DNA from: JARIHD01 sp963815935
GTDB lineage: Bacteria; Patescibacteriota; Saccharimonadia; Saccharimonadales; UBA4665
NCBI GenBank assembly: GCA_963815935.1
Contig: CAWFIL010000001.1
Coordinates: 1 to 64,000, forward strand
Reading direction: 5' to 3'
Length of the DNA: 64,000 bases
Shown here: positions 47,802 through 56,879 of the stretch, piece by piece
Numbering within the stretch: position 1 is the stretch's first letter
Layout of the letters: each line of letters opens with the position of its first letter
Position numbers and translations under genes: made by a program
The notes under the pieces: generated by a model
Databases searched by the model: none
Seen by the model: only the letters and a program-made list of their open reading frames with translations
What the model was told of the DNA's origin: nothing

Positions 47802-49176
47802 GGCAGAAGGCCTTACACCCCTTAACCCACCGGCCGCTACGGTCTATACCTGCGGCCCCACCGTCTACGATTATGCCCATATCGGACACTGGTTTACCTA
47901 CGTCCGCTGGGATTTGCTGGTACGCGTGCTCAGAGCCAATGGCTTCCAGCCAAAATGGGTCATGAACATCACCGACGTAGGCCACTTGGTCAGCGACGCC
48001 GACGAAGGCGAAGACAAGCTAGAAAAGGGTGCCAAGCGGGAAGGCAAAACCGCCTGGGAAGTAGCCAAGTTCTATACCGACGACTTTCTGGAATGCATGC
48101 ACTTGCTTAACATGCTGCAACCCGACGAGTTACCTCGTGCCACCGACCACATCGCTGAACAAATCGCGCTTATACAACAGCTTGAGACTAAAGGCTACAC
48201 CTATACTATCGACGACGGCGTCTACTACGACACGTCTAAATTCCCGGCCTATGCCGATTTCGCCAAGCTCGATCTAGAAGAGCAGCAAGCCGGTGCCAGG
48301 GTAGAGGCCAACCCACAAAAGCGCAACGCTACCGACTTTGCTCTATGGAAATTCTCCCCCAAAGACCAGACCCGCGACATGGAATGGGACAGCCCGTGGG
48401 GCAAAGGATTCCCCGGTTGGCATATTGAATGTTCGGCCATGAGTATGAAATATCTTGGCGAAACGCTCGACATCCACACTGGTGGTATCGACCACATACC
48501 CGTCCACCACACCAACGAGATCGCCCAAAGCGAAGCTGCCACCGGCAAACCATTTGCCAAGCTGTGGATGCACAGTAACCACGTTATGGTAAATGGTGAA
48601 AAGATCTCCAAGTCGCTTGGCAATGGCATCCGTCTGCAAGAGCTGGCAGAGAAGGGATTCCCCCCCATGGCAGTCCGCCTGCATATTCTGGAATCGCACT
48701 ACCGAAGCCAGTCCAAGTTTAGCTGGGACAGCCTGGAGGCCGCCCGCAACCGTTTGCGCGACTATCAAGCGTTGGCTGACTTGCGTTTCCAGCCTGTTAG
48801 CGCCGACGAGCATGAGCTCACTGAACTAGACTACGCCCAATACGAGGCCGACATTCGGGCCACGCTGGCCGACGACCTCAACACCCCTGAAGCCCTACGC
48901 ATTGTCAGCCTCATTGCCAATGAGCGTCACGATTCGATTCACGGGCAAGAGCTGGAGGCCTTTACTATCTTCTTGCAGTTCCTGGACGACACCTTAGGCT
49001 TGGCACTGTTAGCGTCCAACGACATCACCGACGCGCAAAAGGCGCTGGTAGCCGGCCGACAAACCGCCCGCGACGCCAAAGACTGGGCTAAGTCGGATGA
49101 AATCCGTGATGAGTTGTCCAAGCAGGGCATAGCCGTCCGCGACACAGCTCACGGCCCAGTTTGGTACCGCATATAG
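47773..49176 (+). CDS. cysS: Cysteinyl-tRNA synthetase
   Basis: A 467-residue class I synthetase with TCGPTVYDYAHIGH (HIGH), WHIECSAMS, GGIDHIPVHHTNEIAQ and GEKISKSLGN (KMSKS). Zinc ligands Cys, Cys, His, Glu appear intact, in contrast to the zinc sites lost in dnaX and recR. GGAACA lies before the ATG inside nrnA. It attaches cysteine to tRNA-Cys. Confidence 0.96.
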   Translation: MKLYNTLTRKAEGLTPLNPPAATVYTCGPTVYDYAHIGHWFTYVRWDLLVRVLRANGFQPKWVMNITDVGHLVSDADEGEDKLEKGAKREGKTAWEVAKFYTDDFLECMHLLNMLQPDELPRATDHIAEQIALIQQLETKGYTYTIDDGVYYDTSKFPAYADFAKLDLEEQQAGARVEANPQKRNATDFALWKFSPKDQTRDMEWDSPWGKGFPGWHIECSAMSMKYLGETLDIHTGGIDHIPVHHTNEIAQSEAATGKPFAKLWMHSNHVMVNGEKISKSLGNGIRLQELAEKGFPPMAVRLHILESHYRSQSKFSWDSLEAARNRLRDYQALADLRFQPVSADEHELTELDYAQYEADIRATLADDLNTPEALRIVSLIANERHDSIHGQELEAFTIFLQFLDDTLGLALLASNDITDAQKALVAGRQTARDAKDWAKSDEIRDELSKQGIAVRDTAHGPVWYRI

Positions 49177-49224
49177 CGTGGGTGAGCGGTGTACAAATGC
49201 CGACCGAGACCCTATTATGAAAGC

Positions 49225-49764
49225 ATGAACAATTTGTTTGCCTTGTTGCGGCGCCCTCGGGCAGTCATCCCGCTGGTTATTTTTGCAGTACTACTCGCGG
49301 CTATTATTGTAGGCATCGCTACTAAGTCCGACTCCAAGAACAAGACCAGCAGTACCAAGACAAGCACCGTACCGGCAAACTACCCCAAGGCCCTCAAACA
49401 AAAAGATCAGCAAAAAACAAATGGCATGTATAGCATGATCAACTTAATCACCTATACGTACACCAACGCTCAGCTCAATTATCCGACAGCTGATGCCGAT
49501 GGCTGGAAGGATATTCTGACCAACGCGCCATCCACTGACGCATTTGTAGACCCATACACCAATACGTTCTATACGTACTCCAGCAAGACACCCGACTACG
49601 GGCAAATCCAGTACCTGCCCGGTGGGGCCTGCAACACAAAAACTAATACTTTTAAGGCTGGCACTTATCGTACGATTGCTTTACGCACCAAGCTATATAG
49701 CGGCGTGCGCTGCATTAGCTCTGTCGAAGTACAGGCCATGCAGTCACACAACGTCGAGAACTAG
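49225..49764 (+). CDS. Membrane-anchored pilin-like protein
   Basis: A 179-residue protein with a basic start (RRPRAV), one N-terminal helix (about residues 16-32) and an exported domain. The domain's pattern of a helix, then DPYTNTFYTYSS and YLPGGACN, with another Cys near the end, resembles type IV pilin or pseudopilin globular domains. The prepilin cleavage motif GFTLIE is missing, so assignment to pili is uncertain. TATTAT ends 6 nt before the ATG at 49225. Confidence 0.55.
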   Translation: MNNLFALLRRPRAVIPLVIFAVLLAAIIVGIATKSDSKNKTSSTKTSTVPANYPKALKQKDQQKTNGMYSMINLITYTYTNAQLNYPTADADGWKDILTNAPSTDAFVDPYTNTFYTYSSKTPDYGQIQYLPGGACNTKTNTFKAGTYRTIALRTKLYSGVRCISSVEVQAMQSHNVEN

Positions 49765-49783
49765 CCCACTGGGTAAGCTGCGC

Positions 49784-50920
49784 TTAGGCTTTGTGACGGA
49801 TGGGAGATGGCTGGCCGGTGTCGGCAAACTCATCGTCGGCAGGCTCAATAATACGCCTAAGGCGTAAGTAGTCGAGCACGGCAATGCGTGCACAACCAGC
49901 GACAGGAATCGCCACCAAACCGCCAAAGATACCCCCAAAATTTACACCAATAACTACCGACATAAAGACAAGCAGCGGCGACATGTTAGTAGAATTAGCC
50001 TGGATACGAGGTTGAATAAGGTAGTTCTCGATCTGCTGGTACAGAATGTAGTAGCCCAAGATACCCAAGGCAACCCAGGGTGAGGTAAACAGCGCAACCA
50101 AGGTTACGAAGATAGCACCAATGGTGTGGCCGACCATAGGTATAAGACCGCAGATAAAAACTACAACCATTAGGGCTATTGGATAGCTAATTCCTAAGAT
50201 AAACAGCATCGGCACGATGAACAAAGCCGCTAAGGCCGCCAGGAAAACCTGGCCATTTACGTAGCCTTTAACAACCTGGTACATGCCTCTAGCTAGATAG
50301 TCAGCACGTTCGTGGTGTCCATCGGGGATTACGTCGCGGGACAAACGGAGCCAGTGCGGCCCCTCGACAAGCATCATAAAGGTCAAGGCTAAGATGGTCA
50401 GCACCGAGAAAATGCTACTACCGACCCTGCTAGCTGTCGACACTGCTGTGCCACCAGCGTTCTTGAGGCGCTGGCCAAGTTCGTCGGAAACTTTTTGGGC
50501 CTGGTCTTGCAGATTGTAGCGACGGATAAACTTACCTATGCCGCTATCCTCGCTCTTGGCCTCGCGGACCAAACCTGGAGCAGCTGAAATAAATGTATTG
50601 GTCTGGCGAACCAGCGGCGGCACAATGCTGGCAAAGAAACCCAGCAGCAGCAAGATAACAAATACAAAAGATATTGCGGTAGCCACCGAACGACTGCCCT
50701 TGCGCTTACCGGGCAAGCGCTGTGCCAACCAGTGGACCGGTGCATTCAACGCTAAGGCCAAGAAGAAGGCAGTAAAGATCAGTACCAAGGCATGTGTTGC
50801 TTTTTGCAGGGCAGTAAAGGCAATCATTGCTAGCAGAATTAGCAACAAGACACGGGCAACCGTACGATTGGATACAGTAAGATTTACTGTCTGCTGTTTA
50901 TCTTTGCCTAGGCCAAACAT
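49784..50920 (-). CDS. AI-2E family transporter
   Basis: A 378-residue protein with about eight hydrophobic segments and the AI-2E (PerM/YdiK) pattern: a long periplasmic or cytosolic region in the middle, then GYVNGQVFLAALAALF, YPIALMVVVFICGLIPMVGHTIGA, and NYLIQPRIQANSTNMSPLLVF. The family is named for autoinducer-2 export but includes Na+/H+ antiporters and unknown functions. It is the last of four minus-strand genes of an envelope operon. Confidence 0.88.
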   Translation of the reverse strand: MFGLGKDKQQTVNLTVSNRTVARVLLLILLAMIAFTALQKATHALVLIFTAFFLALALNAPVHWLAQRLPGKRKGSRSVATAISFVFVILLLLGFFASIVPPLVRQTNTFISAAPGLVREAKSEDSGIGKFIRRYNLQDQAQKVSDELGQRLKNAGGTAVSTASRVGSSIFSVLTILALTFMMLVEGPHWLRLSRDVIPDGHHERADYLARGMYQVVKGYVNGQVFLAALAALFIVPMLFILGISYPIALMVVVFICGLIPMVGHTIGAIFVTLVALFTSPWVALGILGYYILYQQIENYLIQPRIQANSTNMSPLLVFMSVVIGVNFGGIFGGLVAIPVAGCARIAVLDYLRLRRIIEPADDEFADTGQPSPIRHKA

Positions 50921-50939
50921 AGTTACCTCGTATTATTGC

Positions 50940-52079
50940 TTAACTGCGCCGCTTATGCAACGCTTCGTCGTATACGACCAAGATTTCGTCAACCACATTG
51001 GGAACGTCAAAGCGACGTACGAATTGCTGCTGCCAATCGTGGGCTTCCTGGCGTAGTTTGGGGCTGGCCAAGTACTTTTGTATCTTGCGGGCAAATGCCT
51101 CTTCGTTGGTTGGCTCAAATAGCGCCTCGGAACGTTCGCCAAGCACCCCGGCATATCCAGGGTTATCACCGGCGATCACAACGCCGCGGCCTGCAGCCAT
51201 GCCCTCGAGTAACACGATGCCAAAACTCTCACCACCAGTGCTGGGGTAGACGATAACATCACCCGTCGCCAAGTAGCGAGGCTTGTCTTCTTCGCTTACA
51301 AACCCAGTAAAAGTAACCATTTTTTGAAGACGGTGTTGGCGTACGTAAGCCTTGAGCGAGTCTTCCATTGGTCCCTTGCCACAAATGATTACTTTGCAAT
51401 CATCGGGAAGGGCTTTGTCTTGACGCAGACGTCGAATAGCGCGCAGAAAGTATTGGCAACCCTTGCGCTCGACCAACCGGCCAAAAAAGACAATGTTCGT
51501 TGAGGCTTCGTACTCCTTGAACGGTTTGGGCGAATAGAATGGTGTTAGGTCAAGCGTATTAGGGACGACCGCGCTCTCTACGCGATAGGCATCCCACGCA
51601 AAACTTTGGGCAACGCGCGACACACTCATGATCTCGTCGAAGCGGCGCAACGAGCCACCCACAATCAATCGCAACAACGTATTGGCAAAATGGACCATCT
51701 TGGTATGTGGCGCAATGTGGAAGGTACCCACAATGCCAGTGTGTGTGCTGGCGGCTCTTACAACGCGGCCACCCAAGAACGGGCTGTATGGCATTTGCAC
51801 ATGGATAATGTCGTATTCCTCACGCTCAAGCAGCTTGCGGATTTTGCGTTTAGAAACAGGGAGCGGGATAGACATACGGTTTTGGTTAAAGCGCACCTTA
51901 ACATTGCGGCCGATGCTGTGCACGTGCGGTAGATCGGTGCGCTTAGTTTCGCCAACTATATAGTGGACGGTATGCCCCTGATCCGCCAACCATCTACCAA
52001 CATTTAAAACATACTGTTGAACACCATCAGTAGTATCGAGTGAATCATCTAACACGAAAGCAATCTTGTAGGTATTCAT
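50940..52079 (-). CDS. Family 4 glycosyltransferase A
   Basis: A 379-residue GT-B protein; IAFVLDDSLDTTDGVQQYV at the start, NIVFFGRLVERKGCQYFLRA for the second domain and GESFGIVLLEGMAAG with the E-x7-E motif. Probably transfers a hexose to a glycolipid precursor. It follows glycosyltransferase B by 3 nt, and the two share many residues, so they may act one after the other on the same molecule. Confidence 0.88.
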   Translation of the reverse strand: MNTYKIAFVLDDSLDTTDGVQQYVLNVGRWLADQGHTVHYIVGETKRTDLPHVHSIGRNVKVRFNQNRMSIPLPVSKRKIRKLLEREEYDIIHVQMPYSPFLGGRVVRAASTHTGIVGTFHIAPHTKMVHFANTLLRLIVGGSLRRFDEIMSVSRVAQSFAWDAYRVESAVVPNTLDLTPFYSPKPFKEYEASTNIVFFGRLVERKGCQYFLRAIRRLRQDKALPDDCKVIICGKGPMEDSLKAYVRQHRLQKMVTFTGFVSEEDKPRYLATGDVIVYPSTGGESFGIVLLEGMAAGRGVVIAGDNPGYAGVLGERSEALFEPTNEEAFARKIQKYLASPKLRQEAHDWQQQFVRRFDVPNVVDEILVVYDEALHKRRS

Positions 52080-52082
52080 GAT

Positions 52083-53222
52083 CTAGTCTTGCTGGTTTGG
52101 TGTGTAATTTTGCAGGGCAGTAGCATATACCTCTTCGTACAAATCGACGATTGCCGAGTAGCTGTACTGGGGAATCTGGCCTTCCGCCCACTCGCGCCAC
52201 AAACGACGTAAGTCAGTTTCGTGCAAGAGTAAGTTAAGTCGGCGCGAAAACTCGGCATGGTGCTTCGGGTTGACCAGCGAAAGAGCACCCAAGCCCTTCA
52301 TAACGCTAGCGTAACCAGGATTGTCGCCGGCCACCACGACAGTGCCGGTAGCCATAGCCTCGAGTAGCACAATGCCAAAACTCTCACCATACAATGCTGG
52401 CGAGCAGTACAGATCGGCCGTACGCAAGTAATGAATCTTTTCTTTGTCACTAACAAAGCCCAAAAACGACACCGAGTCTTCTATGCCCAAATCGGCGGTC
52501 AATGCCTCTAGCTTAGCGCGGTCTGGGCCATCGCCGGCAATAATCAGGGAAACATCGTCCTCGGTTTCGGTCAAAATCTTGAAGGCATGCAACAGGTGTT
52601 TTACGCCCTTGCGTTGTTCTAGGCGCCCCAAATAAAAAATAGTCTTGTTTTTGCGATTATCACTACGGCGCAACGGGGCTTTGTACCTTGCCAGATCAAT
52701 GCCGTTAGGGATAAGTGCCACCGGCTTGTCGGTCAAGCTACACACATACTCGGCGGCCGCCTCGGACACAGCGGTAAACTCATGAATATATTTGAGCACC
52801 GACTTAGTGTACGGTGTAACCACTTTAATCATGGTGCGGGTCATAATCGTCTCGGGCAGCTTAGCATGGAAGGTCGCCACGTTAATGCATTTGGAACGAC
52901 TCAAAATTTGAGCACTCAACATTGGAACCCATGGCTCGTGGAAATGCAAAATGTCAAAATTGTGCCTGGCCAACACTTCGTCGATAGTGTTATTTACACT
53001 GGCCGAGACCTGGACCGTAGTGTGCATGGGCGAGTTGAAGTCTTTAGACTCGCCGATAAAGATGATGTTCTTGCCGGGTTCGGCGTCGTAATTTTTGGGT
53101 TTAGGAGTCAGAATGTATGCATCGTGGCCACGCTTACGCAATTCTGTCTGACAGGCAACGATATGTTCCTTGACGCCACCACCTTTGGCGATGCTATACG
53201 GGCATACGAGTCCGATCTTCAT
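52083..53222 (-). CDS. Family 4 glycosyltransferase B
   Basis: A 379-residue GT-B protein with IGLVCPYSIAKGGGVKEHI, FYLGRLEQRKGVKHLLHA and GESFGIVLLEAMATGT. The N-terminal pattern SIAKGGGVKEHI resembles mannosyltransferases of the PimB/PimA kind that build phosphatidylinositol mannosides. That is resemblance only. It is probably co-transcribed with glycosyltransferase A and the upstream hydrolase. Confidence 0.88.
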   Translation of the reverse strand: MKIGLVCPYSIAKGGGVKEHIVACQTELRKRGHDAYILTPKPKNYDAEPGKNIIFIGESKDFNSPMHTTVQVSASVNNTIDEVLARHNFDILHFHEPWVPMLSAQILSRSKCINVATFHAKLPETIMTRTMIKVVTPYTKSVLKYIHEFTAVSEAAAEYVCSLTDKPVALIPNGIDLARYKAPLRRSDNRKNKTIFYLGRLEQRKGVKHLLHAFKILTETEDDVSLIIAGDGPDRAKLEALTADLGIEDSVSFLGFVSDKEKIHYLRTADLYCSPALYGESFGIVLLEAMATGTVVVAGDNPGYASVMKGLGALSLVNPKHHAEFSRRLNLLLHETDLRRLWREWAEGQIPQYSYSAIVDLYEEVYATALQNYTPNQQD

Positions 53223-53270
53223 ATATCACCCAGTATACACTATCGTGTGCATAGCCAAGCGCGTCAAAGG

Positions 53271-54203
53271 TTAGCGGCTGGATAGTAAACGGCGGAGTTT
53301 GGGCGGCACGAATGGTGCGGCAGCTTTGGCGTCAGCAATGATGCTGGGGGCGTGATTGCCAATTTTGAGCGTGTCTAACAGGTGATACTCGCTAAAGATA
53401 ACCTTGTAGTGCTGCTCAACGATGTTGTTGTCAAAGTAGCGGTCGTGAGAAATTGCCACGTGGTATACAGGCAGATCAACCTTTACTTTGCAGTTGTCCA
53501 GGTTCAGGAATTCAGCACTTGTTCGCATGTGTGTGCGCACGTCGTTGTCGTGCCATAAGTGCACCTCAACGTCGAGCATTTCTTGCAACTCTTCACCAGA
53601 AAGATCTTGGAATTTGTTTTTGGCATTGTGCGTATGTTGATAGATGTTGCGCAAGATAATCGGGTGCAGTAGGACATGACGGAAAAAGAGTGCAGGCGCT
53701 CTAAACGAGAAAAAGCGGACGAGCATGCGATACATAAAGTGGCGCGTCGGGCTAAAACTGAAGTCATCTTTGTGAGCAAAACCAGCCAGGCTAATAAACA
53801 TGTCGACCCTTTTGGTTAGGTCAGGGTAGCGCTGCAACATACGGGTAGCAACCACAAAGCCAAAGCTCATACCGGCAATGATAACTTTGCGGCGCTTGTA
53901 GCGCATCTTGATAAAGGCGGCTAGATAGTCGGCTAGATTGTCGATGGTCGCTTGGTCGTGGATCTTATAAAAGCTGTCCATGCCGCCAAAACCAGGTAAG
54001 TCGGGCATAGTAACCGCACCGTAGCGATTGAGGTTTTGCATTAGGCCAAACCAACGCTCCAAGCTAGAGTGGTGCCCATATACAAATAGGATCTCTTTAT
54101 TCTTACCCTTAGGGGCAGGCATGTGTAGCATGCGCCCCTGGAGCCCATTCATGTTGAGCGGCACAATGTAATCTGAAGGGTTGGTTTGGTTTGGTTTGAC
54201 CAT
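53271..54203 (-). CDS. Alpha/beta hydrolase
   Basis: A 310-residue alpha/beta hydrolase: oxyanion region VYGHHSSLERWFG, nucleophile elbow GMSFG with the catalytic Ser, and a final IGNHAP histidine. Esterase, lipase or peptidase activity is possible. It heads the envelope operon with two glycosyltransferases, so a lipid or glycan ester substrate is plausible. No signal peptide is visible. Confidence 0.85.
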   Translation of the reverse strand: MVKPNQTNPSDYIVPLNMNGLQGRMLHMPAPKGKNKEILFVYGHHSSLERWFGLMQNLNRYGAVTMPDLPGFGGMDSFYKIHDQATIDNLADYLAAFIKMRYKRRKVIIAGMSFGFVVATRMLQRYPDLTKRVDMFISLAGFAHKDDFSFSPTRHFMYRMLVRFFSFRAPALFFRHVLLHPIILRNIYQHTHNAKNKFQDLSGEELQEMLDVEVHLWHDNDVRTHMRTSAEFLNLDNCKVKVDLPVYHVAISHDRYFDNNIVEQHYKVIFSEYHLLDTLKIGNHAPSIIADAKAAAPFVPPKLRRLLSSR

Positions 54204-54323
54204 GTGTAAAATATCCGGCTAATCTAGTTAGTTTTTCGTTACCTTTTAGTATAAGGCAATATTGCTGAAAAAATGCGACTGTTTTTACTTTTTGCTATGA
54301 CGGTCGTTACAATAGGACACAGT

Positions 54324-55079
54324 ATGAAAAAACCATTAGTATTTTTGATCATCGTAGCCGTCGTATTTGTCGGCTGGTTTGTCTGGCGCCACCAGGCCAA
54401 TGCGCCCACAAACACCAAGGGCAGCCAGCAAAGTACTGGCTCAACGGCAATGCAGAGCTTTAACAAAAAACAGTATTCCGTAGACGACCCGACCAGCATT
54501 TGGGTAGTCGTTAACAAGCATCGCTCTTTGCAGCCGGCTAGCTACGTGCCGGCCGACCTCGAGGTACCTAACGTGCCCATTCGCCTCAGCAAGACCGATG
54601 ACGAGATGAAAATGCGCAAAGTCGCTGGCGACGCCCTTGAGAAACTTTTTGCTGGCGCCGAAAAGCAAGGTTTGCATTTGCAAATCTCCAGCGGTTATCG
54701 CTCGTATACTTTCCAGACAAATCTGTACAACCATTACGTAGCAGTGCAAGGCAAGACCGTTGCCGACAGCCAGAGCGCCCGCCCAGGCCACAGCGAGCAC
54801 CAGACGGGCTTAGCGGTAGATGTCGAGCCAACCAGTCGTAAGTGTGAAGTAGAAGAATGCTTTGGTACGACACCCGAAGGCGAATGGTTAGCCGCGCATG
54901 CCTACGAGTTCGGTTTTGTCATTCGCTACCCTCAGAATATGCAGAATATCACCGGTTATATTTACGAGCCGTGGCATATCCGCTACATCGGTATTGCCGC
55001 CGCAACCGAAATGCGCAAAGAAAACGTTGCAACACTCGAGCAATTCTTTGGTCTCGACGCCGCGCCCGACTACGAGTAG
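54324..55079 (+). CDS. D-alanyl-D-alanine carboxypeptidase, VanY type
   Basis: A 251-residue protein with an N-terminal helix anchor (residues 5-20), a disordered linker rich in Ser, Thr and Gln, and a VanY zinc peptidase domain with SSGYRSYTFQ, GHSEHQTGLAVDV and YEPWHIRYIG. The His/Asp/His zinc ligands are present. It would trim D-Ala from peptidoglycan stem peptides outside the membrane. I set the start at 54324, 10 nt after a TACAAT box with TTTACT 18 nt upstream. Peptidoglycan trimming fits the envelope genes around it. Confidence 0.9.
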   Translation: MKKPLVFLIIVAVVFVGWFVWRHQANAPTNTKGSQQSTGSTAMQSFNKKQYSVDDPTSIWVVVNKHRSLQPASYVPADLEVPNVPIRLSKTDDEMKMRKVAGDALEKLFAGAEKQGLHLQISSGYRSYTFQTNLYNHYVAVQGKTVADSQSARPGHSEHQTGLAVDVEPTSRKCEVEECFGTTPEGEWLAAHAYEFGFVIRYPQNMQNITGYIYEPWHIRYIGIAAATEMRKENVATLEQFFGLDAAPDYE

Positions 55080-55106
55080 ACTTATTCGTAATAAAAAAGG
55101 ATCAGC

Positions 55107-55790
55107 ATGGACAACGAGCGGCAGTATGACGCCATCCTAGTATTAGGCGGCAACCTCACCAAAAAGGCAGACGGCAGTTTTGCCCCAACCACATACCAAG
55201 ATAGCGACGAGTACGGTATGCTGGGTGGCTATATGCGAGTAATTGCAGCCGTATGGATGTACCTGGCAGGAGACACTAATATATTTGTGTTTTCCACCGG
55301 AACCAGCGAAAAAACTAAAGCCAAGTACGGGAGCCGCGTACCCACCGAAGCATTTGCGTATAGCGAACTATTCAAGACGATGCTGGCAAGCCTTAGACCC
55401 GAACATCCCGAGATGGAATCACTAGACCCACCAACCATTATTCTCGAGGATATATCCCAAAATACCGTAGGGAACATCCGCGAATGTTTTGCCATTATCC
55501 GCGAGCATGGTTGGGCGAACGTCGGTGTGATGTCGGCAGGCTTTCACATCCCCCGCGTAAAAGCGCTATGCGAGCTGCTACTTCCTGACGATCCGATCGA
55601 TGCAAACTTAACCTTTATATCGGCCGAGGAGGAGGTTAAGCGCCTCTGCCCAGGCAAATATGATGCCGAAATTGATGCAGCCTACGCCTCAGCCGAGGGC
55701 CAAAAACGCATGAAAAGCGAGGAGCAAGGCCTACAAGCCATGCGCAACGGTACCTACGTTATGTCCGAGTTCCAGCTGCACAAAAACTAG
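55107..55790 (+). CDS. YdcF/SanA-like protein (DUF218)
   Basis: A 227-residue protein with AILVLGGNL at the start, FSTGTSEKTKAKYG, and ISQNTVGNIRECF followed by NVGVMSAGFHIPRV. DUF218 proteins are Rossmann-like and some are linked to envelope stability and cell-wall permeability (ElyC, SanA). There is no membrane anchor here. AAAAGGA lies before the ATG. It is convergent with arcC. Confidence 0.8.
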   Translation: MDNERQYDAILVLGGNLTKKADGSFAPTTYQDSDEYGMLGGYMRVIAAVWMYLAGDTNIFVFSTGTSEKTKAKYGSRVPTEAFAYSELFKTMLASLRPEHPEMESLDPPTIILEDISQNTVGNIRECFAIIREHGWANVGVMSAGFHIPRVKALCELLLPDDPIDANLTFISAEEEVKRLCPGKYDAEIDAAYASAEGQKRMKSEEQGLQAMRNGTYVMSEFQLHKN

Positions 55791-55794
55791 CCGG

Positions 55795-56727
55795 TCAACC
55801 CTGAGTGACACGAGTGCCAGTGGTGCCGGCAGCGGCATCGACGGCTTTGTCGATGGAAGTTACCAGTGACACATTGCCCGGCTGGGCACTGGCAAAACGG
55901 ATGGCAGCTTGCACCTTTGGCAGCATACTGCCGGGTGCAAATTGGCTCTGATCAACATAGCTTTGTAGTTGGCCGACTGTTATATCGCCCAGGTTTTCTT
56001 CGTCTGGCTTGCGGAAATTGATCGACACCGCCGGCACAGCGGTCAGGATAAGTAAGGTATCGGCCTCGACAACTTCGGCTAGCTTTTCGGCGGCAAAGTC
56101 TTTGTCGATCACCGCCTCTACGCCGCTCAGTCTGCCGTCCCGCTCAACAACCGGCACACCACCGCCGCCAGCAGCGATTACGATATTACCAGCCGCTACG
56201 GCCTGCTTGATAAAGTCCTTTTCAACAATATCGACGGGTTGCGGCGAAGCAACGACCCGGCGCCAACCGCGTCCGGCGTCTTCTTTGACCACAAATTGGC
56301 GCTCCGCGGCGGCAGCCCGGGCAATTGCTTCATCGGGGTAGAATGGGCCGATCGGCTTGCTGGGGTCCTGAAAAGCGGCGTCGTTGGCATCGACAACAAT
56401 CTGCGTAACGACCGTTGCGACCTGGACATCCAAGCGCTGGACACGCAGTTCATTCGTTAGGGCTTGTTGCAGCCAGTAGCCAATTTCGCCTTGGCTCATA
56501 GCCACGCACGTGTCCAACGGGGCAGGGCTGTCCGACTTTTCTTCGTTAAGCAAAATAGCCCCGACCTGCGGCCCGTTACCGTGCGCAATCACAATATCGT
56601 GACCTACTTTGACCAACTCGACAAGCTGTCTAGCGGTCTCTACGGCCACATTTTTTTGCGCCTCGGCACTCGCTTCACCATTAGCCTGCAAGGCGTTACC
56701 ACCAAGTGCGATTACGATACGACTCAT
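55795..56727 (-). CDS. arcC: Carbamate kinase
   Basis: The 310-residue amino-acid kinase-fold protein begins IVIALGGNALQ and has AHGNGPQVG, AAGGGGVPVV and DKDFAAEKLA. It transfers phosphate from carbamoyl phosphate to ADP, the ATP-yielding step of the arginine deiminase pathway. GGGGAGG precedes the ATG. It is separated from arcD by 152 nt that contain a large inverted repeat. Confidence 0.96.
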   Translation of the reverse strand: MSRIVIALGGNALQANGEASAEAQKNVAVETARQLVELVKVGHDIVIAHGNGPQVGAILLNEEKSDSPAPLDTCVAMSQGEIGYWLQQALTNELRVQRLDVQVATVVTQIVVDANDAAFQDPSKPIGPFYPDEAIARAAAAERQFVVKEDAGRGWRRVVASPQPVDIVEKDFIKQAVAAGNIVIAAGGGGVPVVERDGRLSGVEAVIDKDFAAEKLAEVVEADTLLILTAVPAVSINFRKPDEENLGDITVGQLQSYVDQSQFAPGSMLPKVQAAIRFASAQPGNVSLVTSIDKAVDAAAGTTGTRVTQG

Positions 56728-56751
56728 ACAACTAACCTCCCCGGTTCGGGA

Positions 56752-56851
56752 GAACTAAATCCCTTGTATATGGGAACCTCCGCACGACGAATGTGCTACT
56801 TCAAGCACGTTCGGAGCTCAGGACCGTTCCCATATACAAGGGATTTAGTTC
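56752..56851. repeat. 26-bp perfect inverted repeat between arcD and arcC
   Basis: Bases 56752-56777 are the exact reverse complement of 56826-56851. The 48-nt interior carries a smaller hairpin (GTGCT/AGCAC with CGAA/TTCG). On mRNA the arms form a 26-bp duplex, long enough to be an RNase III target. No T-run follows, so it is not an ordinary terminator. It may set arcC level relative to arcD, stabilise mRNA ends, or be a transposed palindrome. Confidence 0.85.
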
Positions 56852-56879
56852 TTATGTTACTAGGTTTTTAATACTGAGA

